DNA from: JAYFQF01 sp034927285
GTDB taxonomy: Bacteria; Bacillota; Peptococcia; DRI-13; UBA5745
DNA length: 64,000 nt
Direction: 5' to 3'
Assembly (NCBI GenBank): GCA_034927285.1
Contig: JAYFQF010000010.1
Span: forward strand, 27,862 to 91,861
Part shown: one piece after another, positions 1-8,563 of the stretch
How positions within the stretch are numbered: position 1 is the stretch's first letter
How the letters are laid out: each line of letters opens with the position of its first letter
Program-made: the position numbers and the translations under genes
Notes under the pieces: generated by a model
What the model was told of the DNA's origin: nothing
Seen by the model: only the letters and a program-made list of their open reading frames with translations
The model's database searches: none

Positions 1-576
1 TTTCTGGCCTGCGGCGTCATTTGGTTCCTGAGTTCCTTCAACTGGTCGCTGACAATGGTGGAAACCCCCGAATCCATGCTGGCCTCCATCGGCCAGGTAA
101 TCGCCCCCATCTTCAGTCCTCTGGGCTGGGGAGAATGGCGGGCGGCGGTAGCGGCCATCAGCGGCCTTGTGGCCAAGGAAAACGTGGTAGGAACCTTCGG
201 TATCCTCTTCGGTTACGCGGAAGTTGCCGAGGACGGCGTGGAAATCTGGGGCAACCTGCAAGCGGCCTTCACGACGCTCTCCGCTTATTCCTTCCTGGTC
301 TTTAACCTGCTCTGCGCTCCCTGCTTCGCCGCTATCGGCGCTATCCGCCGGGAGATGGGCAGCGCCAAATGGACCTGGGTCGCCATCGGTTATCAGACCG
401 TTCTGGCCTATGCCGTTTCCCTGGTTGTCTACCAGCTGGGCGCCTTCTTCACCGGCGGCAGCTTCGGTGCCGGAACGGCGGTGGCTGTGATCCTGACCAT
501 CCTCTTCTTCTATCTCCTGCTTCGTCCGGCCAAAAGTCCGGCCGGCCATAAAGCGTCAAAGGCGGTGACCGCGTAA
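1..576 (+). CDS. feoB: Ferrous iron transporter FeoB, C-terminal part (5' end outside window)
   Basis: The frame is open from base 1 and gives the last 191 residues of FeoB, the inner-membrane GTP-dependent ferrous iron importer. The segment WFLSSFNWS followed by a pore-helix stretch ending LVAKENVVGTFGILFG is typical of the C-terminal Gate/FeoB_C membrane region, and three more hydrophobic helices follow. The G domain lies upstream of the window. The stop TAA overlaps the ATG of the next gene, so the two are translationally coupled. Identification is firm from these motifs and from the Cys-rich partner downstream; full length cannot be judged. Confidence 0.95.
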   Translation, partial: FLACGVIWFLSSFNWSLTMVETPESMLASIGQVIAPIFSPLGWGEWRAAVAAISGLVAKENVVGTFGILFGYAEVAEDGVEIWGNLQAAFTTLSAYSFLVFNLLCAPCFAAIGAIRREMGSAKWTWVAIGYQTVLAYAVSLVVYQLGAFFTGGSFGAGTAVAVILTILFFYLLLRPAKSPAGHKASKAVTA

Positions 577-842
577 TGCCCAGCTTCTCTACCATTGGAT
601 TAAGCCTGCTTCTGGCCGCATTGTTTTTTGCCGCTATCCGCTATATCTACCGGCAGCACAAAGCCGGGAAGTGCGTGGGCTGCGATTCCATGCCCTCCAG
701 CGGCGGCTGCGCTTCCTGCCCCTGCCACCTCAGCTGCCAAAGCAGCCAGGACGGCGCCGGTAACGATTCTGGCGCCCTGGACAGGAAAACTCCCGGCGGC
801 AGCCATTTTTCGCCCCGGACAAAGCCTGCGGCCCATCGTTAG
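576..842 (+). CDS. FeoB-associated Cys-rich membrane protein
   Basis: A protein of 88 residues with one N-terminal membrane helix (about residues 5-23), then a cytosolic segment with CVGC and CASCPC motifs and further cysteines. This is the pattern of the FeoB-associated Cys-rich (FeoC-like) family, small proteins thought to assist or regulate FeoB, perhaps through Fe-S or metal binding. The start ATG shares its A with the feoB stop codon. The long C-terminal tail after the Cys cluster is less conserved in the family. Role is inferred from position and cysteines, not proven by this sequence. Confidence 0.8.
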   Translation: MPSFSTIGLSLLLAALFFAAIRYIYRQHKAGKCVGCDSMPSSGGCASCPCHLSCQSSQDGAGNDSGALDRKTPGGSHFSPRTKPAAHR

Positions 843-914
843 ATTACCAAAATCATTTCACCCCCCCTTCTATTATCAATACACCAACAACACAACTTAC
901 CCGATACCCCTCTG

Positions 915-958
915 AAACAGAAACGGGCCGGCTGACGCCGGTCCGTTTCTGTTTTTCT
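915..958 (+). terminator. Intrinsic terminator of the feo operon
   Basis: A 16-bp stem (917-932 with 937-952, one G-T pair) closes a 4-nt loop and is followed by a T-rich run. It lies 75 bases after the Cys-rich gene and ends the feo transcript. Confidence 0.85.
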
Positions 959-1871
959 TTCAAAGCGATTCAACTCCCTTTTCTCTTAAATGACTACCGG
1001 GCGGGGCGATTCATCGGGCCATTACCGGCCAGACTGCCCAGGTTCTCCCGGAGAACTCCGGGCTCTAGAGGAGAATCCGGCTCCCCGGGAACGCCATTAC
1101 TTAAGAATTCCGTTTCTTGCCTGAACTAAGCCGGAAAAACGTCTCTGTTCAGCTTGTCGAAAAAACCCTTTAATCGGCCTGTCGAATAAGGGGTGATAAA
1201 AATTCTTTCGACAGTAAGATTCTTTTGCAATAGACAAAATACACTATCGACAATTCGATCAATTCTTCACTTCTTCTCTATTCCTGAACCTATAAAATTC
1301 CGGATTGACCTCCCGGAATTTCGTACTTGGTTCCTTTTGGGCAGATGACCCACAGGTTTTTCTCAGCCCAGGGATTGTCGGCCAACCGCTGAAATGCGGG
1401 CTCAGGCCGGCAATTTTAATGAAAGCGTGCCAATCCGTCCGGTCTCCGATCCGCAGCCGGCCCCACCCGGAGCGCCAAAAAGAGAAGAGGACGGTTAGCC
1501 GGCGATAATTTCCGGATTTGTCGAATCCATGCTGAAAACCCCGGAAATTTCAGGAGAGTTCAACAGAAATCCGACAGCCAAGCTTTGCAAAAATAATGTT
1601 CTTTTCCCAAGGCTTCCCGAAAATCCGCCGGCCCCCGGTTTCTGACGAAAAATGCGGGAGATTATTTTATAAGGACGACTTTTTGTTTTGCCCTGGCGGA
1701 CCAAAACAGACAGCGGCAAAAGCCGACGGATATTTTTGAAAGGACCTTTTTCTTTTTTTGTCAGCATCCTTTCCCGGTGCCGGTACTCTTCTCCGCAGTT
1801 TATAACCATCAGCAACGTCGATAAAACCGAAAAGCTGTCGGTCCCGGCCGTATTTCCGGCCTTTTCATCGA
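959..1871. other. Long intergenic region without a convincing gene
   Basis: About 900 bases between convergent transcription units. Overlapping reading frames exist on both strands but none has a ribosome-binding site or recognisable protein. The motif TGTCGAA, or its complement, recurs: near 1153, at 1179-1186 and 1207-1214 as a perfect 8-bp inverted repeat with a 20-base spacer, and a weaker copy near 1246. I could not match the region to a known structured RNA. Confidence 0.4.
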
Positions 1872-1919
1872 AAGGGCGTGCCGCATCGTGTTTTCAGCAA
1901 CACTTTACGGCACGCCCTT
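1872..1919 (-). terminator. Hairpin terminator after hsp20
   Basis: A perfect 12-bp stem (1872-1883 with 1908-1919) carries an inner 5-bp stem (1888-1892 with 1899-1903). It sits 30 bases past the hsp20 stop. The T-run is poor on the minus strand, so efficiency is uncertain. Confidence 0.6.
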
Positions 1920-1949
1920 GGGGTTTTGTTGGGTTTTCACCTTCGACGA

Positions 1950-2390
1950 TTATTCGATGGCGATGCGATTCTGAGCAGGCAATTCTTTCTGCTCCTTTTT
2001 CGGCAGGGTGAGCTTCAAAATGCCGTCCTCATATCTGGCCCCCACTTCGCCGGGCTTTACCTCGCCGACATAGAAGGTCCGGGAACACTGGCCGCAGTAA
2101 CGTTCCTGACGAATGTACCTGCCCTCCTGGTCCTTTTCATCTTTATTCATGTTCTTGGCGGCTTTGATGGTCAGGTAACCGTCGTTCAGCTCCAGATCGA
2201 TCTCGTCTTTCTTGAAGCCGGGAAGATCAACAGCCACCTCGTAATTCTCCCCGTTTTCTCTGACGTCGGTCTTCATCAGGTTCTTGGCGTGTTTGCCGTA
2301 AAGGGGGCTGCGGTTTCCAAAAAAGCTCTTATCAAAGGCATCGTCAAAGAAACCGTCAAACAGATTTTCACCAAAAATGCTAGGCAACAT
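1950..2390 (-). CDS. hsp20: Small heat-shock protein, Hsp20 family
   Basis: A 146-residue alpha-crystallin type chaperone that holds unfolding proteins in the cytosol without ATP. The N-terminal arm is Phe/Asp rich, the alpha-crystallin domain runs from about residue 37 (KTDVRENGENYEVAVDLPGFKKDEI) to about 135, and it ends with the GILKLTLPKKE strand. Length is normal for the Hsp18 group. The start ATG has GGAGG eight bases upstream. The gene stands alone and is preceded by a sigma-A promoter with an embedded CIRCE operator, so HrcA control is expected. Confidence 0.95.
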   Translation of the reverse strand: MLPSIFGENLFDGFFDDAFDKSFFGNRSPLYGKHAKNLMKTDVRENGENYEVAVDLPGFKKDEIDLELNDGYLTIKAAKNMNKDEKDQEGRYIRQERYCGQCSRTFYVGEVKPGEVGARYEDGILKLTLPKKEQKELPAQNRIAIE

Positions 2391-2466
2391 AAGTCATTCC
2401 TCCAATCAATATCCTTATCTTGTGCCTTGCCTGGAAGCCTCTCCGGCTCCTTCTTGGTACAACTAT

Positions 2467-2495
2467 AAGATACACCGATTTGTTAGCACTGTCAA
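2467..2495 (-). promoter_or_regulatory. Sigma-A promoter of hsp20
   Basis: On the minus strand TTGACA (2490-2495) is spaced by 17 bases from TATCTT (2467-2472). The -35 box lies inside the CIRCE element, so HrcA binding would block polymerase directly. Confidence 0.85.
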
Positions 2496-2509
2496 GAGGC
2501 GAGTGCTAA
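2483..2509 (-). promoter_or_regulatory. CIRCE element (HrcA operator)
   Basis: On the minus strand TTAGCACTC, nine bases, then CAGTGCTAA. The consensus is TTAGCACTC-N9-GAGTGCTAA, so only one half-site base differs. It covers the -35 box and the spacer of the hsp20 promoter. Confidence 0.93.
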
Positions 2510-2719
2510 TTTCCCCTGGTATTTACATTTTGAGGAGAGGCTTCCGGGAAAGAACACCTGCAAATCAGACTTTAGTATTACCCGGAAAAGGCGGCAACAT
2601 AACCCTTTTTCCAGTAGCTTTATTAAAAAAATCGTCTCCCGGGAATTCTCTTGGGAATATCTCCGGGAAACGATCCGTGGCCTTTTCTCTGCCCTGCCGG
2701 TCTTGTTTTTATTCTTTCG

Positions 2720-3274
2720 TCACTTCACCTCGTACTGCCTGCGCCCCTCCTCGTACATGTTCACGCCTTTTGCGTCAATGGCCACGATAGCCGGGAAGTC
2801 TTCCACGGTCATTTTCCGCAGTGCCTCGGCTCCCAGATCCTCATAGCAGATTACCTGGGAGAACTTGATGCTGCGGGCAATCAGGGCCGCCGCTCCGCCG
2901 GTGGCAGCCAGATAAACCGCTCCGGTTTCCTTCATGGCCTCGATAACGGCGTCGTTTCGTTTGCCTTTGCCGATCATGCCGGCCAGGCCCGCCCGCAAAA
3001 GGGCCGGCGTATACTTATCCATACGGTAGCTGGTGGTGGGGCCGGCGGACCCGATGACCCGCCCCGGCGGGGTGGGGGTTGGGCCGGCATAGTAAATGAT
3101 CTGGCCCCGGATATCAAAGGGCAGCTCCTTGCCCTGGTCCAGCAAAGCCTGAAAACGCTTATGGGCCGCATCCCGGCAGCTATATATTACGCCGCTGATC
3201 AGCACGGTGTCGCCGGCCTTCAGGGCGGCCGCCGTTTCCCGGGTCAGCGGGGTCTGAATTCTGATTTCCGCCAT
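2720..3274 (-). CDS. Mesaconase / class I fumarate hydratase, beta subunit
   Basis: A protein of 184 residues matching the C-terminal (beta) half of class I Fe-S fumarases. The family pattern LKAGDTVLISGVIYSCRDAAHKR near residue 20 and the substrate-loop motif GPTTSYRMD near 80 are visible, followed by the AATGGAAAL segment. Its alpha partner lies just upstream. Class I two-subunit hydratases act on fumarate/malate, mesaconate/citramalate or tartrate. Position after methylaspartate ammonia-lyase points to mesaconase, which hydrates mesaconate to citramalate. That substrate is inferred from context; fumarase activity may also be present. Confidence 0.88.
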   Translation of the reverse strand: MAEIRIQTPLTRETAAALKAGDTVLISGVIYSCRDAAHKRFQALLDQGKELPFDIRGQIIYYAGPTPTPPGRVIGSAGPTTSYRMDKYTPALLRAGLAGMIGKGKRNDAVIEAMKETGAVYLAATGGAAALIARSIKFSQVICYEDLGAEALRKMTVEDFPAIVAIDAKGVNMYEEGRRQYEVK

Positions 3275-3341
3275 GGTATCTTTTCCTCCTGCTTTCCCTT
3301 TTCTGCAATACGCGCCGTTCCTGCCGTCATAACGCCCGGCC

Positions 3342-4193
3342 TTAAATCACCGCTTTGCCATGACGGGCGGCATGACAGCAGACGTTCACCGCCACCGGCA
3401 GTCCGGCGATATGGGTAGGGAACCATTCGATATTTACCGCCAGGCAGCTGATGCGTCCCCCCAGGCCTCCGGGTCCCACGCCGGAGGCGTTGATCCGGGA
3501 CAGAGCCTTTTGCTCCAAAGCGGCGTAGCGCGGATCGGAATTAGCGCTGCCTACCTGCCGGATGGTGGCCCTTTTAGCTAACTGGGCGGCCTTATCCATG
3601 GTACCGCCCACGCAGACGCCCACGATGGTGGGCGGGCAGGGGTTAGGGCCGGCCCCCACTACGGCGTCCACAATAAAGTCCAGGACCCCTTCTTCCCCGT
3701 CGGCCGGCACCAGCATTTTCAGACGGCTCATGTTTTCGCTGCCGAAGCCTTTGCAAGTAACGGTCAGGCTGATCTTATCCCCCGGCGTCAGTTCGGTGTA
3801 GATTATGGCGGGACAGTTATCTCTGGTGTTTATCCGATCAAATAAAGGATCGCTGACCACGGACTTCCGCAGGTAGCCCTCTTCATAAGCTTCCCGGACG
3901 CCCTGATTCACGGCGTCGTTGAAGCCGCCGCCGGTAATATGCACCTCCTGCCCTACCTCGGCAAATACCACCACCATGCCGGTATCCTGACACATGGGCA
4001 CCCTCTCGGCGGCGGCAATTTTATCGTTTTCGACAATCTGGTTTAAGATGGACCGTCCCGTGGGCGAAGACTCCGCTCCGGCAGCTTTGGTCAAAGCCGC
4101 CATGACATCGTCGCCGATCCGGTAATTCGCCTCCAGAAGCAGTCCTTTAAGGGTATCTTTTATTAATGCCGCAGAAACCTCCCGCATGTTCAC
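3342..4193 (-). CDS. Mesaconase / class I fumarate hydratase, alpha subunit
   Basis: A protein of 283 residues matching the N-terminal Fe-S domain of class I fumarases. Cysteines expected to hold a [4Fe-4S] cluster lie in VPMCQDTG (about residue 62), in SLTVTCKGFGSENMS (about 148) and in PPTIVGVCVGGTMD (about 205). The start ATG follows an AGGAGAGG-like site on the minus strand. With the beta subunit it should form an oxygen-sensitive hydro-lyase. It lies 52 bases after methylaspartate ammonia-lyase, consistent with mesaconase in glutamate fermentation. Confidence 0.88.
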   Translation of the reverse strand: MNMREVSAALIKDTLKGLLLEANYRIGDDVMAALTKAAGAESSPTGRSILNQIVENDKIAAAERVPMCQDTGMVVVFAEVGQEVHITGGGFNDAVNQGVREAYEEGYLRKSVVSDPLFDRINTRDNCPAIIYTELTPGDKISLTVTCKGFGSENMSRLKMLVPADGEEGVLDFIVDAVVGAGPNPCPPTIVGVCVGGTMDKAAQLAKRATIRQVGSANSDPRYAALEQKALSRINASGVGPGGLGGRISCLAVNIEWFPTHIAGLPVAVNVCCHAARHGKAVI

Positions 4194-4245
4194 CTCTCCT
4201 TAGCGTCGCTTTCCCAAAACCCCGGGCGTAAAAAACCGGCCGCCG

Positions 4246-5502
4246 CTATTTTCCTGCTTTGGCCTGCCGCAGCGCCAGAATCCTCTGCATCTCATTGTAA
4301 ACGATCATAAAGCCTTCGTCAAAACCCATTCCCGGCTTGGCCAGGATCTGGTCCGGCCCGGCTGCCATGGCGCAATGAACGCAAACCTGAGCGCTGCGGT
4401 CGGTTTCGTTGCAGGTGCCGCCCTGGTAAGCGCCGATCCCCTTTGCCTTGCAGTACAGCACCGCCTCGATGGTATTATGGATGCTGCCCAGGTCCGGAGT
4501 CTTGATCTGGACCATATGGCCGGCTTTGCGGTCCGCAAAGATTTTGATATCCTCCAGGGTGTTGCACCATTCGTCGGCCACCAGCTCCACCTTGATGCCC
4601 CGCCGGTCCACCAGACTGGTTAACGCGCTCAGTGCTTCCACCTGGCTCTCCCGGTCTGAGTCGCAATCCATGGGCCCTTCGATGCGCAGATGGAAGGGGG
4701 CCGCCTCCTGCTCCAGCTCCGCCAGATAATCCGCCATTTTTTCATAATTATTATTGCCGAAGGCGGCGCCGATGGTCCCGTAGCAGTCGATATGCAGCAC
4801 CGGATGATAGTCCTGGGACTGGCGCCGGGTCAAAATCCGCTGCCGCAGCCAGACCACATATTCCTTCAGCTTCTCTCCCTGGCGGCCCAGCTTGGCCTCC
4901 ACGTTATTAATCAGGGCGTGGGGCAAAACATCGGCCTCCTTGATGATCATTTTATCGGCATTGGCGTAGCGGTCGTCGCCGGTTTGGGCGAAGATCGGGA
5001 TAGGCCTGTCGGCGATTTCACAGCCGTATTCTTCCGCCACCACTTCGCACATCAGCCGCCGGGAGGCTTTGGCCACCGCGTCCAAAAGAGCCTGGGATAC
5101 GCCGTAGCTGATAGCGTGATGCAAAGGCCTTCCCTCGATGCGGATCTCTTCCAGCTGCCGGCAAAGGCTCCGGAAATCCGCCGCCTCCCGGTCCAAAAAC
5201 ACCGGCTTTATATGCTTTTCGATCAAAGGGATAAAGTCTTTTGCCAAAAAGAGCGGATCCCGGCCGCCGCAGCCGCTGTACTGCACGGCGGCGCAGTCGC
5301 CGTAGGCCACCTGCCCGTCCTCCAGGACAAACATCACGGAAATCGCTTCTCCGGCCTGCCGTACATAGGAAAAGCCCCCGGTCACCGGATCTCCGTTATA
5401 AAAAATCCCGTCCTGGACAGCGCCCCGTTTAATGGCCCGCTGGTCGTCGAAATAAAAACCGGTTTTTGCCGGAGCACAAAGAATGTCCACAATCTTCATC
5501 AC
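4246..5502 (-). CDS. mal: Methylaspartate ammonia-lyase
   Basis: A 418-residue enolase-superfamily enzyme that removes ammonia from (2S,3S)-3-methylaspartate to give mesaconate. The metal ligands of the family are visible in order: LHIDCYGTIG (Asp), RIEGPMD (Glu) and LVADEWCNT (Asp). The catalytic lysine is in VQIKTPDLGS, and the signature GTCNETDRSAQVCVH follows. Length equals that of characterised clostridial enzymes. Upstream, 234 bases of repeat-like DNA separate it from glmE. It is the diagnostic enzyme of the methylaspartate pathway. Confidence 0.96.
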   Translation of the reverse strand: MMKIVDILCAPAKTGFYFDDQRAIKRGAVQDGIFYNGDPVTGGFSYVRQAGEAISVMFVLEDGQVAYGDCAAVQYSGCGGRDPLFLAKDFIPLIEKHIKPVFLDREAADFRSLCRQLEEIRIEGRPLHHAISYGVSQALLDAVAKASRRLMCEVVAEEYGCEIADRPIPIFAQTGDDRYANADKMIIKEADVLPHALINNVEAKLGRQGEKLKEYVVWLRQRILTRRQSQDYHPVLHIDCYGTIGAAFGNNNYEKMADYLAELEQEAAPFHLRIEGPMDCDSDRESQVEALSALTSLVDRRGIKVELVADEWCNTLEDIKIFADRKAGHMVQIKTPDLGSIHNTIEAVLYCKAKGIGAYQGGTCNETDRSAQVCVHCAMAAGPDQILAKPGMGFDEGFMIVYNEMQRILALRQAKAGK

Positions 5503-5736
5503 TGTCCGCCTCCTGTTTTCCTCTTGGTGATAGAATTTTTTTCGTAAAACCTCCGGGGTCCCGCTTCTTGACGCTTTTTAGACCGCTCACTGAATTGCTT
5601 ACTGCGCCGCTCAGCGAATTACTCATTTTCAATCGCAACTATGATTGCAACTTTAAGTTGCAACTACGAATCGCAACCATGGATCGCAGCTTTGAATTGC
5701 TTGCTTTGAATTGCCTCCTGCCGGAAGCCGGCCCTC
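5503..5736 (-). repeat. Degenerate short repeats between glmE and mal
   Basis: The gap holds loosely repeated short words. Read on the plus strand, two copies of a roughly 20-base unit (CCGCTCACTGAATTGCTTACT and CCGCTCAGCGAATTACTC) lie at about 5581-5624. They are followed by several GTTGCAA/TCGCAAC-type words (5633-5690) and two GAATTGC words near 5695 and 5710. No gene, promoter or strong terminator is evident. Function is unknown; it may be a processing or spacer region within the operon. Confidence 0.5.
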
Positions 5737-7188
5737 TCAATACTTGGGCCGTCCCACCAGCCGGCCTTTGCCGATGGCGTACACGTCGTCGATGACCATC
5801 TGGAAAGAAGCCTTGCGGTTTTCCGCCCTGGCCCGCTCTTCGATCTTTTCCCGGTGAAAATCCTTCAGTTCCTGGGTAAAGGGCAGATTGCCCATGTTCA
5901 GGATCCGGACGGCTCCGTCGTTATCCCTGGCCGGCAGCATCAGGTTGGCGTTGGCCCGGCAGGGGGCAAAGGGAACGTCCACCACGCCGGCTTTGACGGC
6001 CCGGACGGCGCCAAGGGCGATATCTCCTTCCCCCAGCTGGAAGCATTTTTCCACCAGGCAGCGGGTTTCCTGCCGGATAATTTCTTTTTCTTCCTCTAAA
6101 TGAGAGTTTTCAAAAGTTTGATCCGCCAGCATATTTACCACCTGCCGGGTGCAGCGGAGCCCCTGGGCATTGGCTTCCATGGTGGGGATTCCCGCCGCCT
6201 CGTGGGGGCTCTTAACGATGACCTTAGTGGCCTTGGAAAGGCCGGCCACGGTACTGCCCAGGGCAATGACGCCAAAGGCCTTGGCTTCATCGGCAGGGAA
6301 ACCGCCCATCCACTGATGGAGCACCGTGGTGACTTCTACGCCGCTGTAGCCCGCCTTGGCCAGATATTCGTCGGCCAGTTCCTCTAAGGTGCGGATAGCC
6401 GCCACATCCTGGATCAGATTGCCGCACTGGCCATATCCTACGGTAATATTTTTTACCCCCTGCTCCGCCGCCAAGAGGGCCTCGATCACCGCTACGGCAT
6501 GGGAGATGCAGGGAGGCACTAAAGTGCCGGTCAGGGGACCGTAGGGTTCCCGATTAATGGATACGCCGTATTCTTCATAAAGGCCGGCCAGACGGTCCAC
6601 GTACTGCCAGTCCTGAATGGTTTTTTCCATGGGCACATTTTTACAATAGGGCAAATTATAGGAAATGCCGCCCCCTTCAAAGCTGGTAAAGCCGGCGGCC
6701 AGGGATACCTCGGCTAAAAGCCGGGCGTCCGGCGTGCCGTGACGGATCTGCACGGGCACCTTGGTGCTTTCGATGACCCGGCGGCTGTTTTTTACGCCGT
6801 GGTTTACCACCGGCAGACCGTTCAGCATGGCCCGGGAAAGGCGGATGGATTCGGCGACGCCGTTTTCCGCTTCTTCATAGCGGTTCTGCCGGGTATAACT
6901 GTCGATTGTGGTGGGCAGAAGATCCGCCTCCCCCTCATCCTGCAAATACTGCATCAGTTTGATATGCTCTTCGATGACGGGAACGCCGGCCCGGGGCTGG
7001 ATCAGGGTCCTGCCGCTTTTTTTGGCCCCAAGGAGCTTATCCGCAAAAATCTTTTCCCTGGGCAGGGACTTATGATAGTCCACCGCCTCCTGCAGTACCA
7101 CTTCCTTACCGGTAGGCCACTGCAAAAGCACTTCCTGGCGCAGTTCAGCGAATTCTTCTTCGGAAATCTTCTTGTTTTTAATCTCCAT
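5737..7188 (-). CDS. glmE: Glutamate mutase epsilon (catalytic) subunit
   Basis: A 483-residue protein of the methylaspartate mutase E family. This TIM-barrel subunit joins GlmS around adenosylcobalamin and rearranges L-glutamate to (2S,3S)-3-methylaspartate. Family segments seen include QPRAGVPVIEEHIKLMQ, the substrate region QIRHGTPDARLLAEV, SFEGGGISYNLPYCK and VEVTTVLHQWMGGFP. Length is that of the clostridial enzyme (about 483). Its ATG lies 11 bases inside the end of glmL, so translation is coupled. Downstream is mal. Confidence 0.97.
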   Translation of the reverse strand: MEIKNKKISEEEFAELRQEVLLQWPTGKEVVLQEAVDYHKSLPREKIFADKLLGAKKSGRTLIQPRAGVPVIEEHIKLMQYLQDEGEADLLPTTIDSYTRQNRYEEAENGVAESIRLSRAMLNGLPVVNHGVKNSRRVIESTKVPVQIRHGTPDARLLAEVSLAAGFTSFEGGGISYNLPYCKNVPMEKTIQDWQYVDRLAGLYEEYGVSINREPYGPLTGTLVPPCISHAVAVIEALLAAEQGVKNITVGYGQCGNLIQDVAAIRTLEELADEYLAKAGYSGVEVTTVLHQWMGGFPADEAKAFGVIALGSTVAGLSKATKVIVKSPHEAAGIPTMEANAQGLRCTRQVVNMLADQTFENSHLEEEKEIIRQETRCLVEKCFQLGEGDIALGAVRAVKAGVVDVPFAPCRANANLMLPARDNDGAVRILNMGNLPFTQELKDFHREKIEERARAENRKASFQMVIDDVYAIGKGRLVGRPKY

Positions 7189-8563
7189 CGTCTGCCAGCT
7201 CCTTTTTCATTATCCTCAACGCAGTTTCCGGGTAATGGGGAGTCAAAAGTCCCATAGCCGCCAGAATATAGCGGCGGTCCACCAGGATCCGGGCCTTCTG
7301 GGGCCGCAGGGAAAATGGGTCCGTGCCCTTGAATAGGCCGTGGGCCGCGATCTCCCGGACCCGGGGGCTGTGGATCAGGCTGCCGCCGGTGACCACGATA
7401 TGCTCTACCCCGGTCAGGTCTTTGCCGGTCTGCACATAGGCAGGCCCGGCGGCGGTATAGACCTCCTCCAGTTTGCCGGCATGTCGGGACATAGCGGTTT
7501 CCACCGCCAGACAGGCTAAGGCATAGTCCAGGGACGCCAGCTCCCGGTCAGCTCCGGGCAAGGCCTCCGTATGCCGACCCAGGTATTCCACCAGCTCCAG
7601 GACCCGCTCTTCGGGCAAGCCGGAAAGCTCCGCCAGCCGCTGGGGCCCCGCCGCTTCCAGGATGCCGCGGATGCTGTAGCGCATGCCGATATCCCCTTCC
7701 ACGGTACGCTTTACGTAAGGCTCCGGCAGGCCCCGGTAAAGGATGGTATCCCTGGCCGGCCCGCCTTCCGCCACAGAATACACATCCGTAGTGGCTCCGC
7801 CCACGTCCACAGCCATCAGCTGGCCCAGACCCGGTTCGCCGGGACAGCCTTCCGCCAAAAGCTCCATGGCCTGCATCACCGCCGCCGGAGTAGGGATAAG
7901 GGGACCGTCCATCAGGGCGGCCGCCTGGGAAAGGCCTTTAGCCTGGATGATCCGGTTCAGGAAGATCTCCCGGATCTGTTTTTGGCTGGGAACGGTATTC
8001 AAGACGCCGAATTTCGGCATGACATTTTCACAAAGGTAAACCTGATGTCCTGACAGAAGACGGCCGCATTCCTGCAGAGCGCTGCGGTTTCCCGCCACGA
8101 CCACAGGCCACTCCGGCGGCAAAGCCGCCAGCATCCCGGCGTTGTGCAGGATACAATCCGAATTTCCCCCGTCGGTTCCGCCCACCAAAAGCAGGATATC
8201 CGGCCGGGCCGCCAGGATTTCTTCCACATCCTCCCGGGTCAGCTGGAAAGAGTAGAACTTCAGGATCTTGGCGCCGGCTCCTAAGGTGGCCTGCCGGGCC
8301 GCCGCCACCGTCAGCTCCGGCATCAGGCCGCTGACGATCATCTTTAAGCCTCCGGCGGCGGATGAACAGGCAAAACGCCGGTCAAAAGCCACGGGGCCGA
8401 TCCGTTCCGTCAAGTCCGCCAGGGCTTTGGCAAAACCCCGGTTAATATCCGTTTCTACCGTGGTATAAGCCTCGGCGGTACCCAGTACGGTTTCCTGCTC
8501 CAGGTCCACCGCCGTGACCTTGGTATAGGTGCTGCCAAAGTCCGCCAGCAGAACCGGTTTCAT
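7178..8563 (-). CDS. glmL: Glutamate mutase repair/reactivation factor GlmL (ASKHA ATPase)
   Basis: A 461-residue MutL-family protein. The phosphate-binding motif DFGSTYTKVTAVD opens it, and a second ASKHA block, MAVDVGGATTDVYSVAEG, lies near residue 250. Proteins of this family sit between mutS and mutE and are believed to exchange damaged cobalamin in glutamate mutase. The start ATG overlaps the glmS stop in an ATGA arrangement, and the 3' end overlaps glmE, so the three subunit genes form one coupled unit. Note that this MutL is unrelated to the DNA mismatch repair protein of that name. Confidence 0.94.
   Translation of the reverse strand: MKPVLLADFGSTYTKVTAVDLEQETVLGTAEAYTTVETDINRGFAKALADLTERIGPVAFDRRFACSSAAGGLKMIVSGLMPELTVAAARQATLGAGAKILKFYSFQLTREDVEEILAARPDILLLVGGTDGGNSDCILHNAGMLAALPPEWPVVVAGNRSALQECGRLLSGHQVYLCENVMPKFGVLNTVPSQKQIREIFLNRIIQAKGLSQAAALMDGPLIPTPAAVMQAMELLAEGCPGEPGLGQLMAVDVGGATTDVYSVAEGGPARDTILYRGLPEPYVKRTVEGDIGMRYSIRGILEAAGPQRLAELSGLPEERVLELVEYLGRHTEALPGADRELASLDYALACLAVETAMSRHAGKLEEVYTAAGPAYVQTGKDLTGVEHIVVTGGSLIHSPRVREIAAHGLFKGTDPFSLRPQKARILVDRRYILAAMGLLTPHYPETALRIMKKELADDGD

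Noticed and set aside
1305..1950. Several overlapping frames of 60-107 codons
   Set aside because: No ribosome sites, no known motifs, frames on both strands overlap.
2720..4193. Plain fumarase of a TCA cycle
   Set aside because: Not excluded by sequence, but position after methylaspartate ammonia-lyase and before lyase genes favours mesaconase.
5560..5720. CRISPR array
   Set aside because: Repeats are short, degenerate and not evenly spaced; no unique spacers or cas genes.
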